Below are positions 17,015-26,372 of a stretch of 41,968 nt of DNA, piece after piece; the first letter of the stretch is position 1, and each line of letters opens with the position of its first letter. The translations under genes were made by a program, and so were the position numbers. Source of the stretch: Erysipelotrichaceae bacterium (GTDB lineage: Bacteria; Bacillota_I; Bacilli_A; Erysipelotrichales; Erysipelotrichaceae); assembly GCA_017397025.1 (NCBI GenBank), contig JAFQKG010000119.1:1-41968 (forward strand), written 5' to 3'. Below the pieces are notes generated by a model. The model searched no databases and had not been told where the DNA came from. It was given only the letters and a program-made list of their open reading frames with translations.

Positions 17015-18418
17015 TTACCAGCGGCGTTTTGTACCCATTGGATAACGCATGTTCATCTGCATTGCCTGCTTCTGCGCTTTTTTCATTGCATTGACATTTG
17101 GCATTCTGCCAGATTTTTGCATCTGTGCCATCTGTTTCAACATCTGCTTCATCTTTTCATAAGAATTGATAAGCTTGTTGACTTCCTGAACTGTTGTACC
17201 TGAACCTTTGGCAATACGATTTTTACGGGAAGAGCGAAGAATCGAAGGATCCTGTCTTTCTTCTTTTGTCATCGACTGGATAATTGCCTTCTGACGCTTC
17301 ATTTCATTTCCTGCTTTGTCTTCATCAATCTGACCTGCAAACTGATTCAGACCAGGAATCATCTTCATCATGTTGCCCAAAGGCCCCATCTTTGCCATCT
17401 GTTCATACTGAACCAGCATATCTTCCAAAGTGAACTGTCCCTGCATCATGCGTTCAGCTGTCTTCTGAGTGGATTCCATATCCATCTTTTCCTGAGCCTG
17501 TTCAATAAAAGTCAGAAGATCTCCCATCCCCAGAATACGTTCAGCCATACGATCAGGATAGAAATAATCCATTTCATCCACTTTTTCACCCTGTCCGACA
17601 AATTTCACAGGAACCTGTGTCATTGCACGTACAGAAAGAACTCCACCGCCTCGGGCATCGCCATCCATTTTTGTTACAACAAGTCCACTAACCTGCAAAG
17701 TGTCATGGAATGCCTTGGCCACCTGAACAATGTCCTGCCCTGTCATGGCATCCACTGTCAAAAGAATCTCATCCGGTTTCACTTCAGCCTTGATTTCTCT
17801 AAGTTCATTCATCAGCTGCTCATCAATATGAAGACGTCCTGCAGTATCAATGAAGACAGTGTCATAGCCATTGGCACGAGCATATTTCATCCCTTCCCTG
17901 ACTACAGTCAGTGCGGGATGCTCAACGCCCAAATCAAACACTTCAACACCAATTGTGTTTCCTAAAACTTTCAGCTGTTCAACAGCCGCTGGACGAACCA
18001 CATCGGCTGCAATCATCAGTGGTTTTCTATTTTCACGGTTTTTCGCAAGACGGGCAATCTTGCCGCAGGAAGTTGTCTTCCCTGTCCCCTGAAGTCCAGC
18101 CATCATAACGACGGTAATACCGCTTTCCTTGTACTGAATTTTTGCTTCTTTTTCTCCCAGCAATGCAACCAGTTCATCACGAACAATTTTTACAACCATT
18201 TGGCTAGGATTGAGCGCACTGTACACATCCTGACCAAGTGCCTTGATGCGCACATGCTCCAAAAAGTCTTTTACAATTTTATAATTGACGTCTGCTTCAA
18301 GGAGTGCCAGTCTGACTTCTTTGAGCATGTCTTCCATGTTCTTTTCAGTCAGCTTGCCTTTTCCGGTAATATTACGGAAAGCTTTACTCAGACGTTCTGT
18401 CAATGATTCAAATGCCAT
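17015..18418 (-). CDS. ffh: Signal recognition particle protein Ffh (SRP54)
   Basis: Ffh binds SRP RNA and signal sequences and targets ribosomes to the membrane with FtsY. The 467-residue protein starts MAFESLTERLSKAFRNITGK. This start is preferred because AAAGGGG lies seven bases before it, whereas another ATG six bases upstream sits almost on the ribosome site. N domain about 1-90; G domain with GLQGTGKTTSCGKIA, DTAGRLHID and TKMDGDARGGG; methionine-rich M domain from about 300 with GPLGNMMKMIPGL and QMxxM repeats to the end. The ylxM gene that usually accompanies ffh is not adjacent. Confidence 0.97.
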   Translation of the reverse strand: MAFESLTERLSKAFRNITGKGKLTEKNMEDMLKEVRLALLEADVNYKIVKDFLEHVRIKALGQDVYSALNPSQMVVKIVRDELVALLGEKEAKIQYKESGITVVMMAGLQGTGKTTSCGKIARLAKNRENRKPLMIAADVVRPAAVEQLKVLGNTIGVEVFDLGVEHPALTVVREGMKYARANGYDTVFIDTAGRLHIDEQLMNELREIKAEVKPDEILLTVDAMTGQDIVQVAKAFHDTLQVSGLVVTKMDGDARGGGVLSVRAMTQVPVKFVGQGEKVDEMDYFYPDRMAERILGMGDLLTFIEQAQEKMDMESTQKTAERMMQGQFTLEDMLVQYEQMAKMGPLGNMMKMIPGLNQFAGQIDEDKAGNEMKRQKAIIQSMTKEERQDPSILRSSRKNRIAKGSGTTVQEVNKLINSYEKMKQMLKQMAQMQKSGRMPNVNAMKKAQKQAMQMNMRYPMGTKRRW

Positions 18419-18419
18419 T

Positions 18420-18738
18420 GTCATGCCCCTTTCATACTTGATTATTATACCAAGAAACCTGATGATTTCCAAACAAAACTGTTTCTGAATCCCCTGAAAA
18501 CAAAAAAATGCTTTTTTTTCATCCATTGCAGGGTGTGTCCATATTTTTGAAAACTCATTTTCGATATAAAATTACCCTTCTAAATTTAGTGTAAAACTCA
18601 AAAATATATGTTTTCAAAGAGAAAATGTGTACATTTTTTCCAACATCTTATCCATTCAAGAATATCGTGGTCACTTTCATATAAAAAGATGTCAGTGCCA
18701 TGGTAAAATAGGATATACTATCAATGGAGGATCAATTC
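18420..18738. other. Divergent intergenic region between ffh and ymfF
   Basis: This AT-rich gap of 319 bases holds the ffh promoter on the left and a weak ymfF -10 (TATACT at 18714-18719, no good -35) on the right. A 9-base inverted repeat, TTTGAAAAC at 18546-18554 and GTTTTCAAA at 18610-18618, flanks its middle. No coding frame or structured RNA was recognised. Confidence 0.5.
18444..18472 (-). promoter_or_regulatory. Promoter of ffh
   Basis: TTGGAA and a perfect TATAAT on the minus strand are 17 bases apart, ending 26 bases before the ffh start. Confidence 0.75.
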
Positions 18739-19989
18739 ATGAAATCTGAGAAAAAAAGTGCTGTTGTTCTACAGCTTCAAAATACATCAAAATTCAAAGA
18801 TATCCTGATTTCTGTACGTTTTCTGTGTCCATTAAGCCGCAAAGATGCTTTGACGCGAAGTATTCTTTCTGCAATGATCCAAGACCGATCAGAAAAATAT
18901 GATACAAAACAAAAAGTCACAGAAGCACTGGATGATTTGTATGGGGCATCTATTCTTTCAAGAACACTTACCTATGGAAAAGCACATATGCTTGAATTCC
19001 GATGCAAGGTGCTGAATGAAAAATTCTGTACCTCTGCCCACCTTGAAAAACAGTTTGAGCTTGTCCATCAATTTCTTTTCCATCCGCTATTCATTCAAGA
19101 ATCGTTTCAGGAAGCCAAAGACAACCTTGTCGATGCAATCCGTCGAAAAATGGACAAACCAAGCTCCTATGCCAGCAATCAAGCTTTAATGATGATTGGC
19201 AAGGATTCGCCGCTAATGGAAACATGTATTCCCGAACTAGAAGAAATTGAAGCAATCACGCTTGATGACATCAAAAACACCTGGAACACAATGATGAACG
19301 AAAATCACATCACAGTACAGGTCCAAGGTGAGATTGATGAAGATGTGATTCGTCACTACGTTCATCGTTTTCTTCCCTTTCAAAGTTCAAATGAGCTGTG
19401 TGAAACAGAATATCTGATTCATAGAACAGATGTGCAGGAAGATATGCAGACAAAAGCAATAGATCAAACCATGCTGATTATGATGTTTGAAACAGGCATA
19501 AATGCTTCTCATCCTGATTTTTGGAAACTTCGCTGTGCCAATGCATTGTTTGGACAGCTTCCAACATCGCTTTTGTTTCAGGAAGTCAGAGAAAAACGTT
19601 CTCTGTGCTACAGCATTTCCTCCTCTGTCCTTTCCTTTGAAGGATGCATGAGCATTTCAACCGGTGTTTCGATTGAACGTCTTGAAGAAACCAAAGAAGT
19701 GATTTTAAAACAGTTTGAACGCATGAAACAAGGTGATTTCAGTAATCAAGATCTTCAAACCGCAAAAGCTATGCTGAAAGACTCTATTCTTTCTACAGCA
19801 GATGATATGAATGCCATGCTGAACTTTGAATATCAGAACCTGCTTTTACATCAGAAACGTTCCATAGATGATTTTATTGCATGCATTGATTCAACACAAA
19901 AACAGGACATTGTTTCTTTGTTTCAGCAAATCAAACATCGAGTAACATTCGTATTAAAACAGGAGGTCAGCCATGAAGAAGACAATTGA
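18739..19989 (+). CDS. ymfF: M16 peptidase-like protein YmfF (catalytic motif absent)
   Basis: A 416-residue member of the M16 (insulinase/mitochondrial processing peptidase-like) family. The zinc motif HxxEH is not present where it should follow the first beta-strand (the segment around SRKDALTRSILSAMIQ), so it should be the non-catalytic partner of the next gene. The C-terminal half has FGQLPTSLLFQEVREKRSLCYSISS, a typical M16 feature (the R/Y pair). In Bacillus the ymfF-ymfH pair is linked to EF-P 5-aminopentanol modification; that role is inferred. GGAGG eight bases before the second in-frame ATG decides the start. Overlaps ymfH by 17 bases. Confidence 0.88.
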   Translation: MKSEKKSAVVLQLQNTSKFKDILISVRFLCPLSRKDALTRSILSAMIQDRSEKYDTKQKVTEALDDLYGASILSRTLTYGKAHMLEFRCKVLNEKFCTSAHLEKQFELVHQFLFHPLFIQESFQEAKDNLVDAIRRKMDKPSSYASNQALMMIGKDSPLMETCIPELEEIEAITLDDIKNTWNTMMNENHITVQVQGEIDEDVIRHYVHRFLPFQSSNELCETEYLIHRTDVQEDMQTKAIDQTMLIMMFETGINASHPDFWKLRCANALFGQLPTSLLFQEVREKRSLCYSISSSVLSFEGCMSISTGVSIERLEETKEVILKQFERMKQGDFSNQDLQTAKAMLKDSILSTADDMNAMLNFEYQNLLLHQKRSIDDFIACIDSTQKQDIVSLFQQIKHRVTFVLKQEVSHEEDN

Positions 19990-21259
19990 ACCTCGCTTTG
20001 ATGAGACATATTACACGGAGGTTTTGGACAATGGACTCACTCTTGTCATCTGGCATAAGCCTCTGTTTACTACTACCAGCTGTATTTTCGCAACTCCTTA
20101 TGGAGCACTGGATGTATCGCAGACACTCAAAGATGGAACAGTCATTTGCGATCCTGCAGGAATTGCCCACTTTTTAGAACATAAGATGTTCGAATGCGAA
20201 CACGGAGATGTCATGACAGATTTTTCTGAAATGGGAGCTAATGTCAACGCATTTACTTCCTATAGTGAAACCTGCTATACCTTCTCCACCTGTCAGAAAG
20301 ATATCACCAAACCGCTTAATCTTCTTCTTGACTTTGTCCAAAAGCTTGAAATCACAGAAGAGTCTGTTGAAAGAGAAAAAGGTATCATCATTCAGGAATT
20401 GGCCATGTATCAGCAGATGCCAGATTCACGTTTATTCAATGAAACCTTTAAGGCACTCTATGTCCATCATCCTCTCAATGAAGACATTGGAGGGACAGCA
20501 GAAAGCGTCCGTTCAACGACAAAACAGCAGCTGCAGGAATGCTTCCAAAGAAATTATCACCCTTCTAGGATGACTCTAGCCATTGTCACACCGCTAGAGC
20601 CACAGAAAATCTTGAATCTAGTGAAAGAAAATCAATCAAAAAAGAGCTTTCCTGAGCATTTGCCTCTTTCTAGAACAAGTATTGATGAACCTTTTGAAGT
20701 TGCTAACCCGCATGCAGTCATCAAAATGGATGTCGGCCGAACAAAAGTTTCTCTTGCCTACAAATTTAAACCCCTTCTCAAAAGTGACAAAGACCGCATC
20801 GCTGAAGAATGGGCAGTCCGTTTCCTGTTAGAAAGTCATTTTACTTCATTAAATCCTGACTATCAAAATTGGCTTGATGAAGGCTTCATCAATGATTATT
20901 TCTTTTACGAAGTCGATTTTGGAAAAGATTACGCCATGATGATGTTTGCCAACGAAACAGAAAATGCATTACAATTCCAAACATTCATTGAGCAGCAGCT
21001 TGCTGAATTACAAAATAAAACACTCTCTCTAAAACTGCTCACTCAACTGAAGAAAAGATATGCAGGTCAAGCTATGAGAATCTACAATTCACCAGATGAC
21101 ATCGCTTCATCCATTATCAAAGGACTTTTCTGCAAAGTTGATTATTTCACTTTAATTCGTTTGATTGAATCCATCAGCCAGTCACAGATTCAGGATGCTT
21201 TCCAGCAGCTTGACTTTTCAAATTATTCACTAATTGAAATTACTTCCAAAGAAAAATAA
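19973..21259 (+). CDS. ymfH: M16 family zinc peptidase YmfH
   Basis: The catalytic half of the pair, 428 residues. The inverted zinc motif is intact in AGIAHFLEHKMFE (His-x-x-Glu-His), with the distal glutamate in the helix around EKGIIIQELAMYQ. The following NVNAFTSYSETCYTFST strand is standard for M16. It probably works as a heterodimer with YmfF, since both are translated from overlapping frames. In B. subtilis this pair also lies between spoIIIE (ftsK) and pgsA, matching the neighbourhood here. Ends at a strong plus-strand terminator. Confidence 0.9.
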   Translation: MKKTIEPRFDETYYTEVLDNGLTLVIWHKPLFTTTSCIFATPYGALDVSQTLKDGTVICDPAGIAHFLEHKMFECEHGDVMTDFSEMGANVNAFTSYSETCYTFSTCQKDITKPLNLLLDFVQKLEITEESVEREKGIIIQELAMYQQMPDSRLFNETFKALYVHHPLNEDIGGTAESVRSTTKQQLQECFQRNYHPSRMTLAIVTPLEPQKILNLVKENQSKKSFPEHLPLSRTSIDEPFEVANPHAVIKMDVGRTKVSLAYKFKPLLKSDKDRIAEEWAVRFLLESHFTSLNPDYQNWLDEGFINDYFFYEVDFGKDYAMMMFANETENALQFQTFIEQQLAELQNKTLSLKLLTQLKKRYAGQAMRIYNSPDDIASSIIKGLFCKVDYFTLIRLIESISQSQIQDAFQQLDFSNYSLIEITSKEK

Positions 21260-21284
21260 AACTGCTAAATTGGCAGAAAAGTAC

Positions 21285-21325
21285 AAAAAAAGTCCAATAT
21301 TCTCTAAGAAATATTGGACTTTTTT
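21285..21325 (+). terminator. Terminator of ymfF-ymfH
   Basis: AGTCCAATATT and its perfect complement (11 bp, eight-base loop) are flanked by A6 and T6 runs. It can work in both directions but only the plus strand has an upstream gene. Confidence 0.92.
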
Positions 21326-21340
21326 GTTCAATACGCAATT

Positions 21341-21369
21341 TTGAAATGACCTTTTCTAAAGAATATACT
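21341..21369 (+). promoter_or_regulatory. Promoter of the short ssb gene
   Basis: TTGAAA, a 17-base spacer and TATACT on the plus strand end 24 bases before the gene start. Confidence 0.8.
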
Positions 21370-21393
21370 AACTTTGGACAAAGGAGGAAAACT

Positions 21394-21711
21394 ATGAACA
21401 CTGTCTGTTTAATTGGAATTGTAAAAAACAAACCGGAAATAACCGAAACTTCCAAAGGTACCAAAGTAGCAAAAATACTGATTGAGGTAGAACGAAATTT
21501 CCCTAATTCAAATGGAGTTCTTGAATCAGACCTTTATCAGATTCAACTATGGAGAGGTATTGCTGAACAGTTCAAAGACTGCATTACCCCTGGCATGCAT
21601 GTAGGAATTAAAGGAAGACTAAGTGCCAACAATTGGGAAACATCCAGTGGAAACAAAATGTACAGCACAGAAATCATTGCAGAACACATTTCATTCATTC
21701 ATCCAAAATAA
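21394..21711 (+). CDS. ssb: Short single-stranded DNA-binding protein (SSB paralogue)
   Basis: A 105-residue OB-fold SSB: MNTVCLIGIVKNKPEI at the N-terminus, ILIEVERNF, then LYQIQLWRGIAEQFKDCI and GMHVGIKGRLS, NKMYSTEIIAEHISF as the last strand. AAAGGAGG six bases upstream fixes the start. It stops at the end of the OB fold (FIHPK). There is no Gly/Pro-rich linker and no acidic DDDIPF-type tip, through which the main SSB recruits partners. It is therefore probably an accessory SSB, like the short Bacillus paralogue, and not the replicative one. Single-gene unit with own promoter and terminator. Confidence 0.88.
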   Translation: MNTVCLIGIVKNKPEITETSKGTKVAKILIEVERNFPNSNGVLESDLYQIQLWRGIAEQFKDCITPGMHVGIKGRLSANNWETSSGNKMYSTEIIAEHISFIHPK

Positions 21712-21732
21712 AAACAGCATACGCTGTTTTTT
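21711..21732. terminator. Bidirectional terminator between ssb and yjjW
   Basis: AAAACAGC and GCTGTTTT with a four-base loop. T-runs follow on the plus strand (after ssb) and on the minus strand (after yjjW). Confidence 0.85.
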
Positions 21733-22564
21733 AAATAATGACTGTTTCAGCACCTTCAAGAAAGGCAATTTCTTTTAAATGCTCAGCTTCCTGCTGTGAA
21801 GCAAGAATCTGTCCACAGAAATCAAGCCCTTCTTTTCTAACCCCAAAAGGTCGATAACGAAGCAGCTTGTATCTGCATTTCCCTTGAATCAAACGACTGA
21901 CTGCTCTGACAGTTTGTTCATTTTCATCCGGAAAAGTCGGTAAAATCACTGTACGTACCTCTTCAAGTTTTCCTGCTTCAAGCAGAAAACTCAAATTCTT
22001 CAAGACAAGTTCATTGTCCGAATGAGTCAACTTTTGATGAAAAGAAGGATCTGTCGCTTTGACATCCAGCATGACACCATCGCAGACATTCATCAATTCT
22101 TCATCCAAAGAAAAATCATAGCTGCCATTGGAGTCAATCAAACAAGTCAATCCAAGACCTTTTACTTTCGTAAACAGCTCAACAAGGAAATCTCTATGCT
22201 GAGTGCATTCTCCTCCGCTGACCGTAATTCCACGAATAAACAGCTGTACCTTTTTGATTTCTTCTACCAGATCATCACTGCTCATCCATTTGATTTTAGG
22301 AGAAGAAAGATGAGGACATTCCTTGATGCAGGTATCACACTGAACGCATTTCTTTTCATCCCAAACGACCTTTTTATCCTCTAATGTCAATGCACCAACA
22401 GGACATTGTTTAACGCACAGACCGCATCCAATGCACATCTGAATCGTTTCAGGATTATGACAATACATGCATTTAAAAGGACAAGACTGAAAGAAGATGG
22501 CCATTCGGTTTCCTGGGCCATCTACATTAGAAAACGGAATAATACGATTAATCGGTGCCTTCAT
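21731..22564 (-). CDS. yjjW: YjjW family glycyl-radical enzyme activase
   Basis: A 277-residue radical-SAM activase. The SAM cluster motif Cys-x3-Cys-x2-Cys is in FFQSCPFKCMYCHNPETIQ. It is followed by an inserted ferredoxin-like segment with two four-cysteine motifs (CIGCGLCVKQCP and CVQCDTCIKECP) for two more [4Fe-4S] clusters, then TVSGGECTQHRDF (the glycine-rich SAM-binding strand). This layout belongs to the YjjW-type activases, not to plain PflA, which lacks the insert. It would install the glycyl radical on YjjI, whose 3' end it overlaps by 17 bases. Works only without oxygen. Confidence 0.9.
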   Translation of the reverse strand: MKAPINRIIPFSNVDGPGNRMAIFFQSCPFKCMYCHNPETIQMCIGCGLCVKQCPVGALTLEDKKVVWDEKKCVQCDTCIKECPHLSSPKIKWMSSDDLVEEIKKVQLFIRGITVSGGECTQHRDFLVELFTKVKGLGLTCLIDSNGSYDFSLDEELMNVCDGVMLDVKATDPSFHQKLTHSDNELVLKNLSFLLEAGKLEEVRTVILPTFPDENEQTVRAVSRLIQGKCRYKLLRYRPFGVRKEGLDFCGQILASQQEAEHLKEIAFLEGAETVII

Positions 22565-24065
22565 AAGCTTCTACACGACGATCCAATGCATCGGAAGTAT
22601 CACGTGCTCCAACACCAAAGATAGAACAGTTGTTCAAAGACTGCTGGTGATTATCCAGCTTAGCCAGTTCACTCTTTTTCACAAGATAACCTGTTACACG
22701 CACAACATCATTGTTTTCAAGATATCCACTGAAATAACGCATACCTCCTGCAAGAGCACCTTTAATGATATCTAAAAGTGCTTCCGGTGTCTTGATCCAT
22801 GTTTCTTCAAATTTGAAGATATCTCCAATTCCTGTTGGGAAGTATTTATGGAACTTTGTGCTATGCAGAATATGAGAAGCCATATCAGGTTCACAGCCAA
22901 TCGGAATGCGAGCTCCCGGAGAGTTCTCACGTCCATCAGAATCAATACCCACCTGAGCATGCAGACGGTAATGATGACCAAAGGCATCACAATATGGTGC
23001 AACATGAGAAGAAACCAGCTCATCCAAACGAGCCATGATTCGAACACCCAGTGCATCAGCCTCTGGATTGTTTCCATAACCCTGCTTAGGATCTTTGATG
23101 TTCAGCAAATAGTTGACGCATTCTGCAAGACCAACCATGCCATACATGCCAGTAAACTTTTCAAGTCCAAGAAGTCCTTCAGTCACAAGGAAGTTGGACT
23201 TAAAGAATGCACTTTCTTCAACAATAAAGCGTACTCTTTTGTCCATAAACTGGCACATCAGCTTCACATAGTGCGGCAAAACATTGTCAAGGAAATCATC
23301 AATGGATGAAGATTTCAAAGCAGTTTCATACATCCTCATACGAGGAAGCGTGAAGCCGCCTCCACCAACAGTCAAGCCATTGTAACAAGAAGCTATTGCA
23401 TAGTTTTCTGTCCATTCTTCAACAAACATGCTGTGATTCGCAAAGCTTGGCTTAGCAGTGTTCAGCATGCATTTCAGACAAAGCTGTGCAAATTCATCAC
23501 TTGTCTGTTCAGGATCATATTTCAATGTCAAATTTGGAATCGCAAGCTGCATTTCCTCTGTCAGTTCAAGAATCAAACGTCCAGTAACTGATTCTTTTGG
23601 TCCAAGATCCGCATGAACAAAAGAGTCAGTCAGTGTGCGGTCAATATTCGTCAAAAACAATCCAAGACATTTCTTGGCAGTTTTTTCATCCAATTCAAGG
23701 ACAAATGGTTCCAAAAGCTCATCCAGGTTTCCAAGATACACTGGGAATGATGTAATCGAAGGAACATGGCGATACAGAATCAGCAGGCTGTTGCATGCTT
23801 CCCAAAGATCTTCAGGTGCTTTCAAATCAAGAAATGCTGATCCCTGTTTCATGAATTTAGCATAATCAGGAATAATATAGCGAGGTCTAAATGGAACAAG
23901 TCCTTCATTCAGATCGCACAAAATGCCATCCTTGAGTGCCTCCAATTCCTCTGGTGTTCTAGGCAGAGATGCTGAATCTTCACTTTCTGCAAGTTTAGCT
24001 AGTGAAAGCATCATCTGATGATAAGTCAATGTTGTGTCAGAAATAATCTGATGAACTTTTGTCAT
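22548..24065 (-). CDS. yjjI: YjjI family glycyl-radical enzyme, function unknown
   Basis: A 505-residue enzyme, much shorter than PFL (about 760) or diol dehydratases (about 790), which matches YjjI (DUF3029). The C-terminus has the glycyl-radical motif RVTGY at 456-460 with the radical on Gly459. The likely thiyl cysteine is Cys227 in IASCYNGLTVGGGGFTLPR. Substrate is unknown for the family. The reading frame is complete and begins two bases after the ftsK stop, with its GAGGG ribosome site inside the last ftsK codons, so it is co-transcribed with ftsK. The pairing with yjjW and both catalytic residues argue for an active system used in anaerobic life. Confidence 0.9.
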   Translation of the reverse strand: MTKVHQIISDTTLTYHQMMLSLAKLAESEDSASLPRTPEELEALKDGILCDLNEGLVPFRPRYIIPDYAKFMKQGSAFLDLKAPEDLWEACNSLLILYRHVPSITSFPVYLGNLDELLEPFVLELDEKTAKKCLGLFLTNIDRTLTDSFVHADLGPKESVTGRLILELTEEMQLAIPNLTLKYDPEQTSDEFAQLCLKCMLNTAKPSFANHSMFVEEWTENYAIASCYNGLTVGGGGFTLPRMRMYETALKSSSIDDFLDNVLPHYVKLMCQFMDKRVRFIVEESAFFKSNFLVTEGLLGLEKFTGMYGMVGLAECVNYLLNIKDPKQGYGNNPEADALGVRIMARLDELVSSHVAPYCDAFGHHYRLHAQVGIDSDGRENSPGARIPIGCEPDMASHILHSTKFHKYFPTGIGDIFKFEETWIKTPEALLDIIKGALAGGMRYFSGYLENNDVVRVTGYLVKKSELAKLDNHQQSLNNCSIFGVGARDTSDALDRRVEAYEGTD

Positions 24066-24067
24066 GC

Positions 24068-26353
24068 CTATCCCTCTTTCTTAATATACACTTCTCTAGG
24101 TTTTGACCCTTGAGCAGGTCCAATGATTCCGCGGTCTTCCAGAACATCAATCATTCTGGCTGCACGGTTGTATCCTAATCCAAAACGTCGCTGAAGAAGC
24201 GATGTCGATGCCTTCTGCACGTCAATGACATACTCTTTGATTTCATCATACAAAGGGTCATCTTTTGCTTCCATAACAGCAGTAGCTTCATTGTTGTCAA
24301 CGCCTTCCAAACGAATAAACGCATCTTCATAAAAAGGCGCAGCCTGTGAAGAAACAAACTCTGCAATGCGTCGTACTTCATCATCAGTAACGTAAACGCC
24401 CTGAAGACGAATTGGACTTGGTTCTCCTATAGGTAAGTATAGCATATCTCCATATCCAAGCAAGCGTTCTGCTCCAACACCATCCAAAATTGTTCTTGAA
24501 TCAATTCCACTGGAAACTGCAAAAGCAATGCGTGAAGGAATGTTTGCTTTGATAATACCGGTAATGACATCAGTGCTTGGTCTTTGCGTCGCAACAATCA
24601 GATGAATTCCAGCTGCACGAGCCAGCTGTGTAATGCGCTGAATGCTCATTTCAACTTCCTTGCCTGCAACAGCCATCAAGTCAGCCAATTCATCAATGAT
24701 AACCACGATGTATTCCATCGGTTTCAGCTTTTCATCTGGATGTTCCTTGATTTTTTCATTGTAGGCCGTAATATTGCGCACTCCAGTTGTAGAGAAAATT
24801 TCATATCTGTTTTCCATGATGGCAACAACCACTTTGAGTGCTCTTGCAGCTTCATTGCCATCACTGATCACAGGACCAATCAAATGAGGAATCTTATGAT
24901 AAGGCGTAAACTCAACCTTTTTTGGATCAATCAGAAGCAGACGAACTTCTTCTGGTTTTGTCCTTAACAAAAAGGAAGTGATAATCGTGTTCATGCACAC
25001 TGATTTTCCTGAACCTGTTGCCCCTGCAATCAAAAGATGAGGCATTTTATCCAAGTCACAGTAAACAGCTCTTCCCATCAAATCCTTGCCAAGAATGAAT
25101 GTCAGTTTTTTATTTTTCTTTTCCTGCGGAAAACTTCTGACAAGTTCCAGCATTTTTACCATGGTAGTTTCCACATTCGGAATTTCAACACCCACTGCAT
25201 TTCTTCCAGGAATTGGTGCTTCAATACGAATGTCACGAGCCTGAAGCTCCATCTTTAAATTATCTGAAATGTTATGGATTCGATTGACTTTGACAGTTGA
25301 ATCAGGTCGAATTTCAAACTTTGTGACCGATGGACCAATGTGTGTCGCAATCAGCTGAGCCTGAATCCCAAAATTCGCCAGAACCTCAAGAAGTCGTTTC
25401 CCTTTTTCCTGTGCTGCAGTCTGATTGGCCGTCGATTTATTTTTGACGGACAATGGTTCAAGTAAAGTGAACGGTGGAAGACGATAAGCCATTCCAGGAT
25501 GATATGTTTTGACATGACCTGTTTCAATGGCCTTTGAATTCTCTTTGGAAAGAGTTGAAATTGGCTCATTTTCAATTGGTCTTTCTTCAAGTATCGGCTG
25601 AAAATCTTCAACAATGACTTCAATCGGCTCATTTTGAACAGGCATTTCAGGGACAGCAGCAGGTTCTTCAAGAGCCTCATCACTGCTGATGAAAATAGAT
25701 TTTTTCTTTGATTTCGGTTTTGGATCCGCTTCTATTGGTTCGAATGATTTTTGTTTTTTAGCTGGTTGAACTGGTTCTTCCTCAAATGTTGTAAAAAAGT
25801 CCGCAAATCCTCCAAACAAGGAAACAATGACTTCTTTGCGAATCAAAAGAATCAGTGCAAGCACAATCAATGCACCAATCACCAAAAGTGTTCCTTCTTT
25901 GGCAAAAAGAGCACTTGTCACAGAATAAATCAAGGCCCCCAATAATCCTCCCTGAACCGGAATCTGAACATCAGGTTGAAAAATCTCTGCGGTATTGGAT
26001 ACATACTGTTTCAGTACTGCAAATCCAGACAATGATGAATCAGAAGGAACAGCCGACCAGAGTACCAGCGCAATCAAAAGTGCTGCTAAAGCAGATGTTG
26101 TACGCAGTGAAAATGGCATTCTGCTTTTCTTAAACAGCACGAAGAGCGCATAAATCACCAGCACACCAAAAATAACTACACTGTAAGTCCCTGCAAGATA
26201 ACGACCTAGTGAGGATAAAAACTCACCGACAACTCCCATACGAAGTATTCCAATCAGTGAAACAACAACAAGGATCAGTGCAGTAATCAGCGTTATCAGT
26301 TCATTCTCAAACGTCTCTGACTGTTTCTTTTTTCTTTGTTTCTTCTTTGCCAC
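24068..26353 (-). CDS. ftsK: DNA translocase FtsK/SpoIIIE
   Basis: Pumps DNA through the closing septum and activates Xer recombination at dif (see xerC). The 761-residue protein has about four membrane helices (residues 18-180), a Glu/Pro/Lys-rich linker (about 190-290), and the motor. The alpha/beta parts include AGATGSGKSVCMN (Walker A, about 443-455), LLLIDPKK and YIVVIIDELADLM (Walker B), QRPSTDVITGIIKAN, and a C-terminal winged-helix gamma domain (about 690-755) with LLQRRFGLGYNRAARMID that reads KOPS-like sequences. It is 19 bases after rnjB and two bases before yjjI, placing it mid-operon. Confidence 0.96.
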   Translation of the reverse strand: MAKKKQRKKKQSETFENELITLITALILVVVSLIGILRMGVVGEFLSSLGRYLAGTYSVVIFGVLVIYALFVLFKKSRMPFSLRTTSALAALLIALVLWSAVPSDSSLSGFAVLKQYVSNTAEIFQPDVQIPVQGGLLGALIYSVTSALFAKEGTLLVIGALIVLALILLIRKEVIVSLFGGFADFFTTFEEEPVQPAKKQKSFEPIEADPKPKSKKKSIFISSDEALEEPAAVPEMPVQNEPIEVIVEDFQPILEERPIENEPISTLSKENSKAIETGHVKTYHPGMAYRLPPFTLLEPLSVKNKSTANQTAAQEKGKRLLEVLANFGIQAQLIATHIGPSVTKFEIRPDSTVKVNRIHNISDNLKMELQARDIRIEAPIPGRNAVGVEIPNVETTMVKMLELVRSFPQEKKNKKLTFILGKDLMGRAVYCDLDKMPHLLIAGATGSGKSVCMNTIITSFLLRTKPEEVRLLLIDPKKVEFTPYHKIPHLIGPVISDGNEAARALKVVVAIMENRYEIFSTTGVRNITAYNEKIKEHPDEKLKPMEYIVVIIDELADLMAVAGKEVEMSIQRITQLARAAGIHLIVATQRPSTDVITGIIKANIPSRIAFAVSSGIDSRTILDGVGAERLLGYGDMLYLPIGEPSPIRLQGVYVTDDEVRRIAEFVSSQAAPFYEDAFIRLEGVDNNEATAVMEAKDDPLYDEIKEYVIDVQKASTSLLQRRFGLGYNRAARMIDVLEDRGIIGPAQGSKPREVYIKKEG

Positions 26354-26372
26354 AACTGTACTCCCATTCTAT

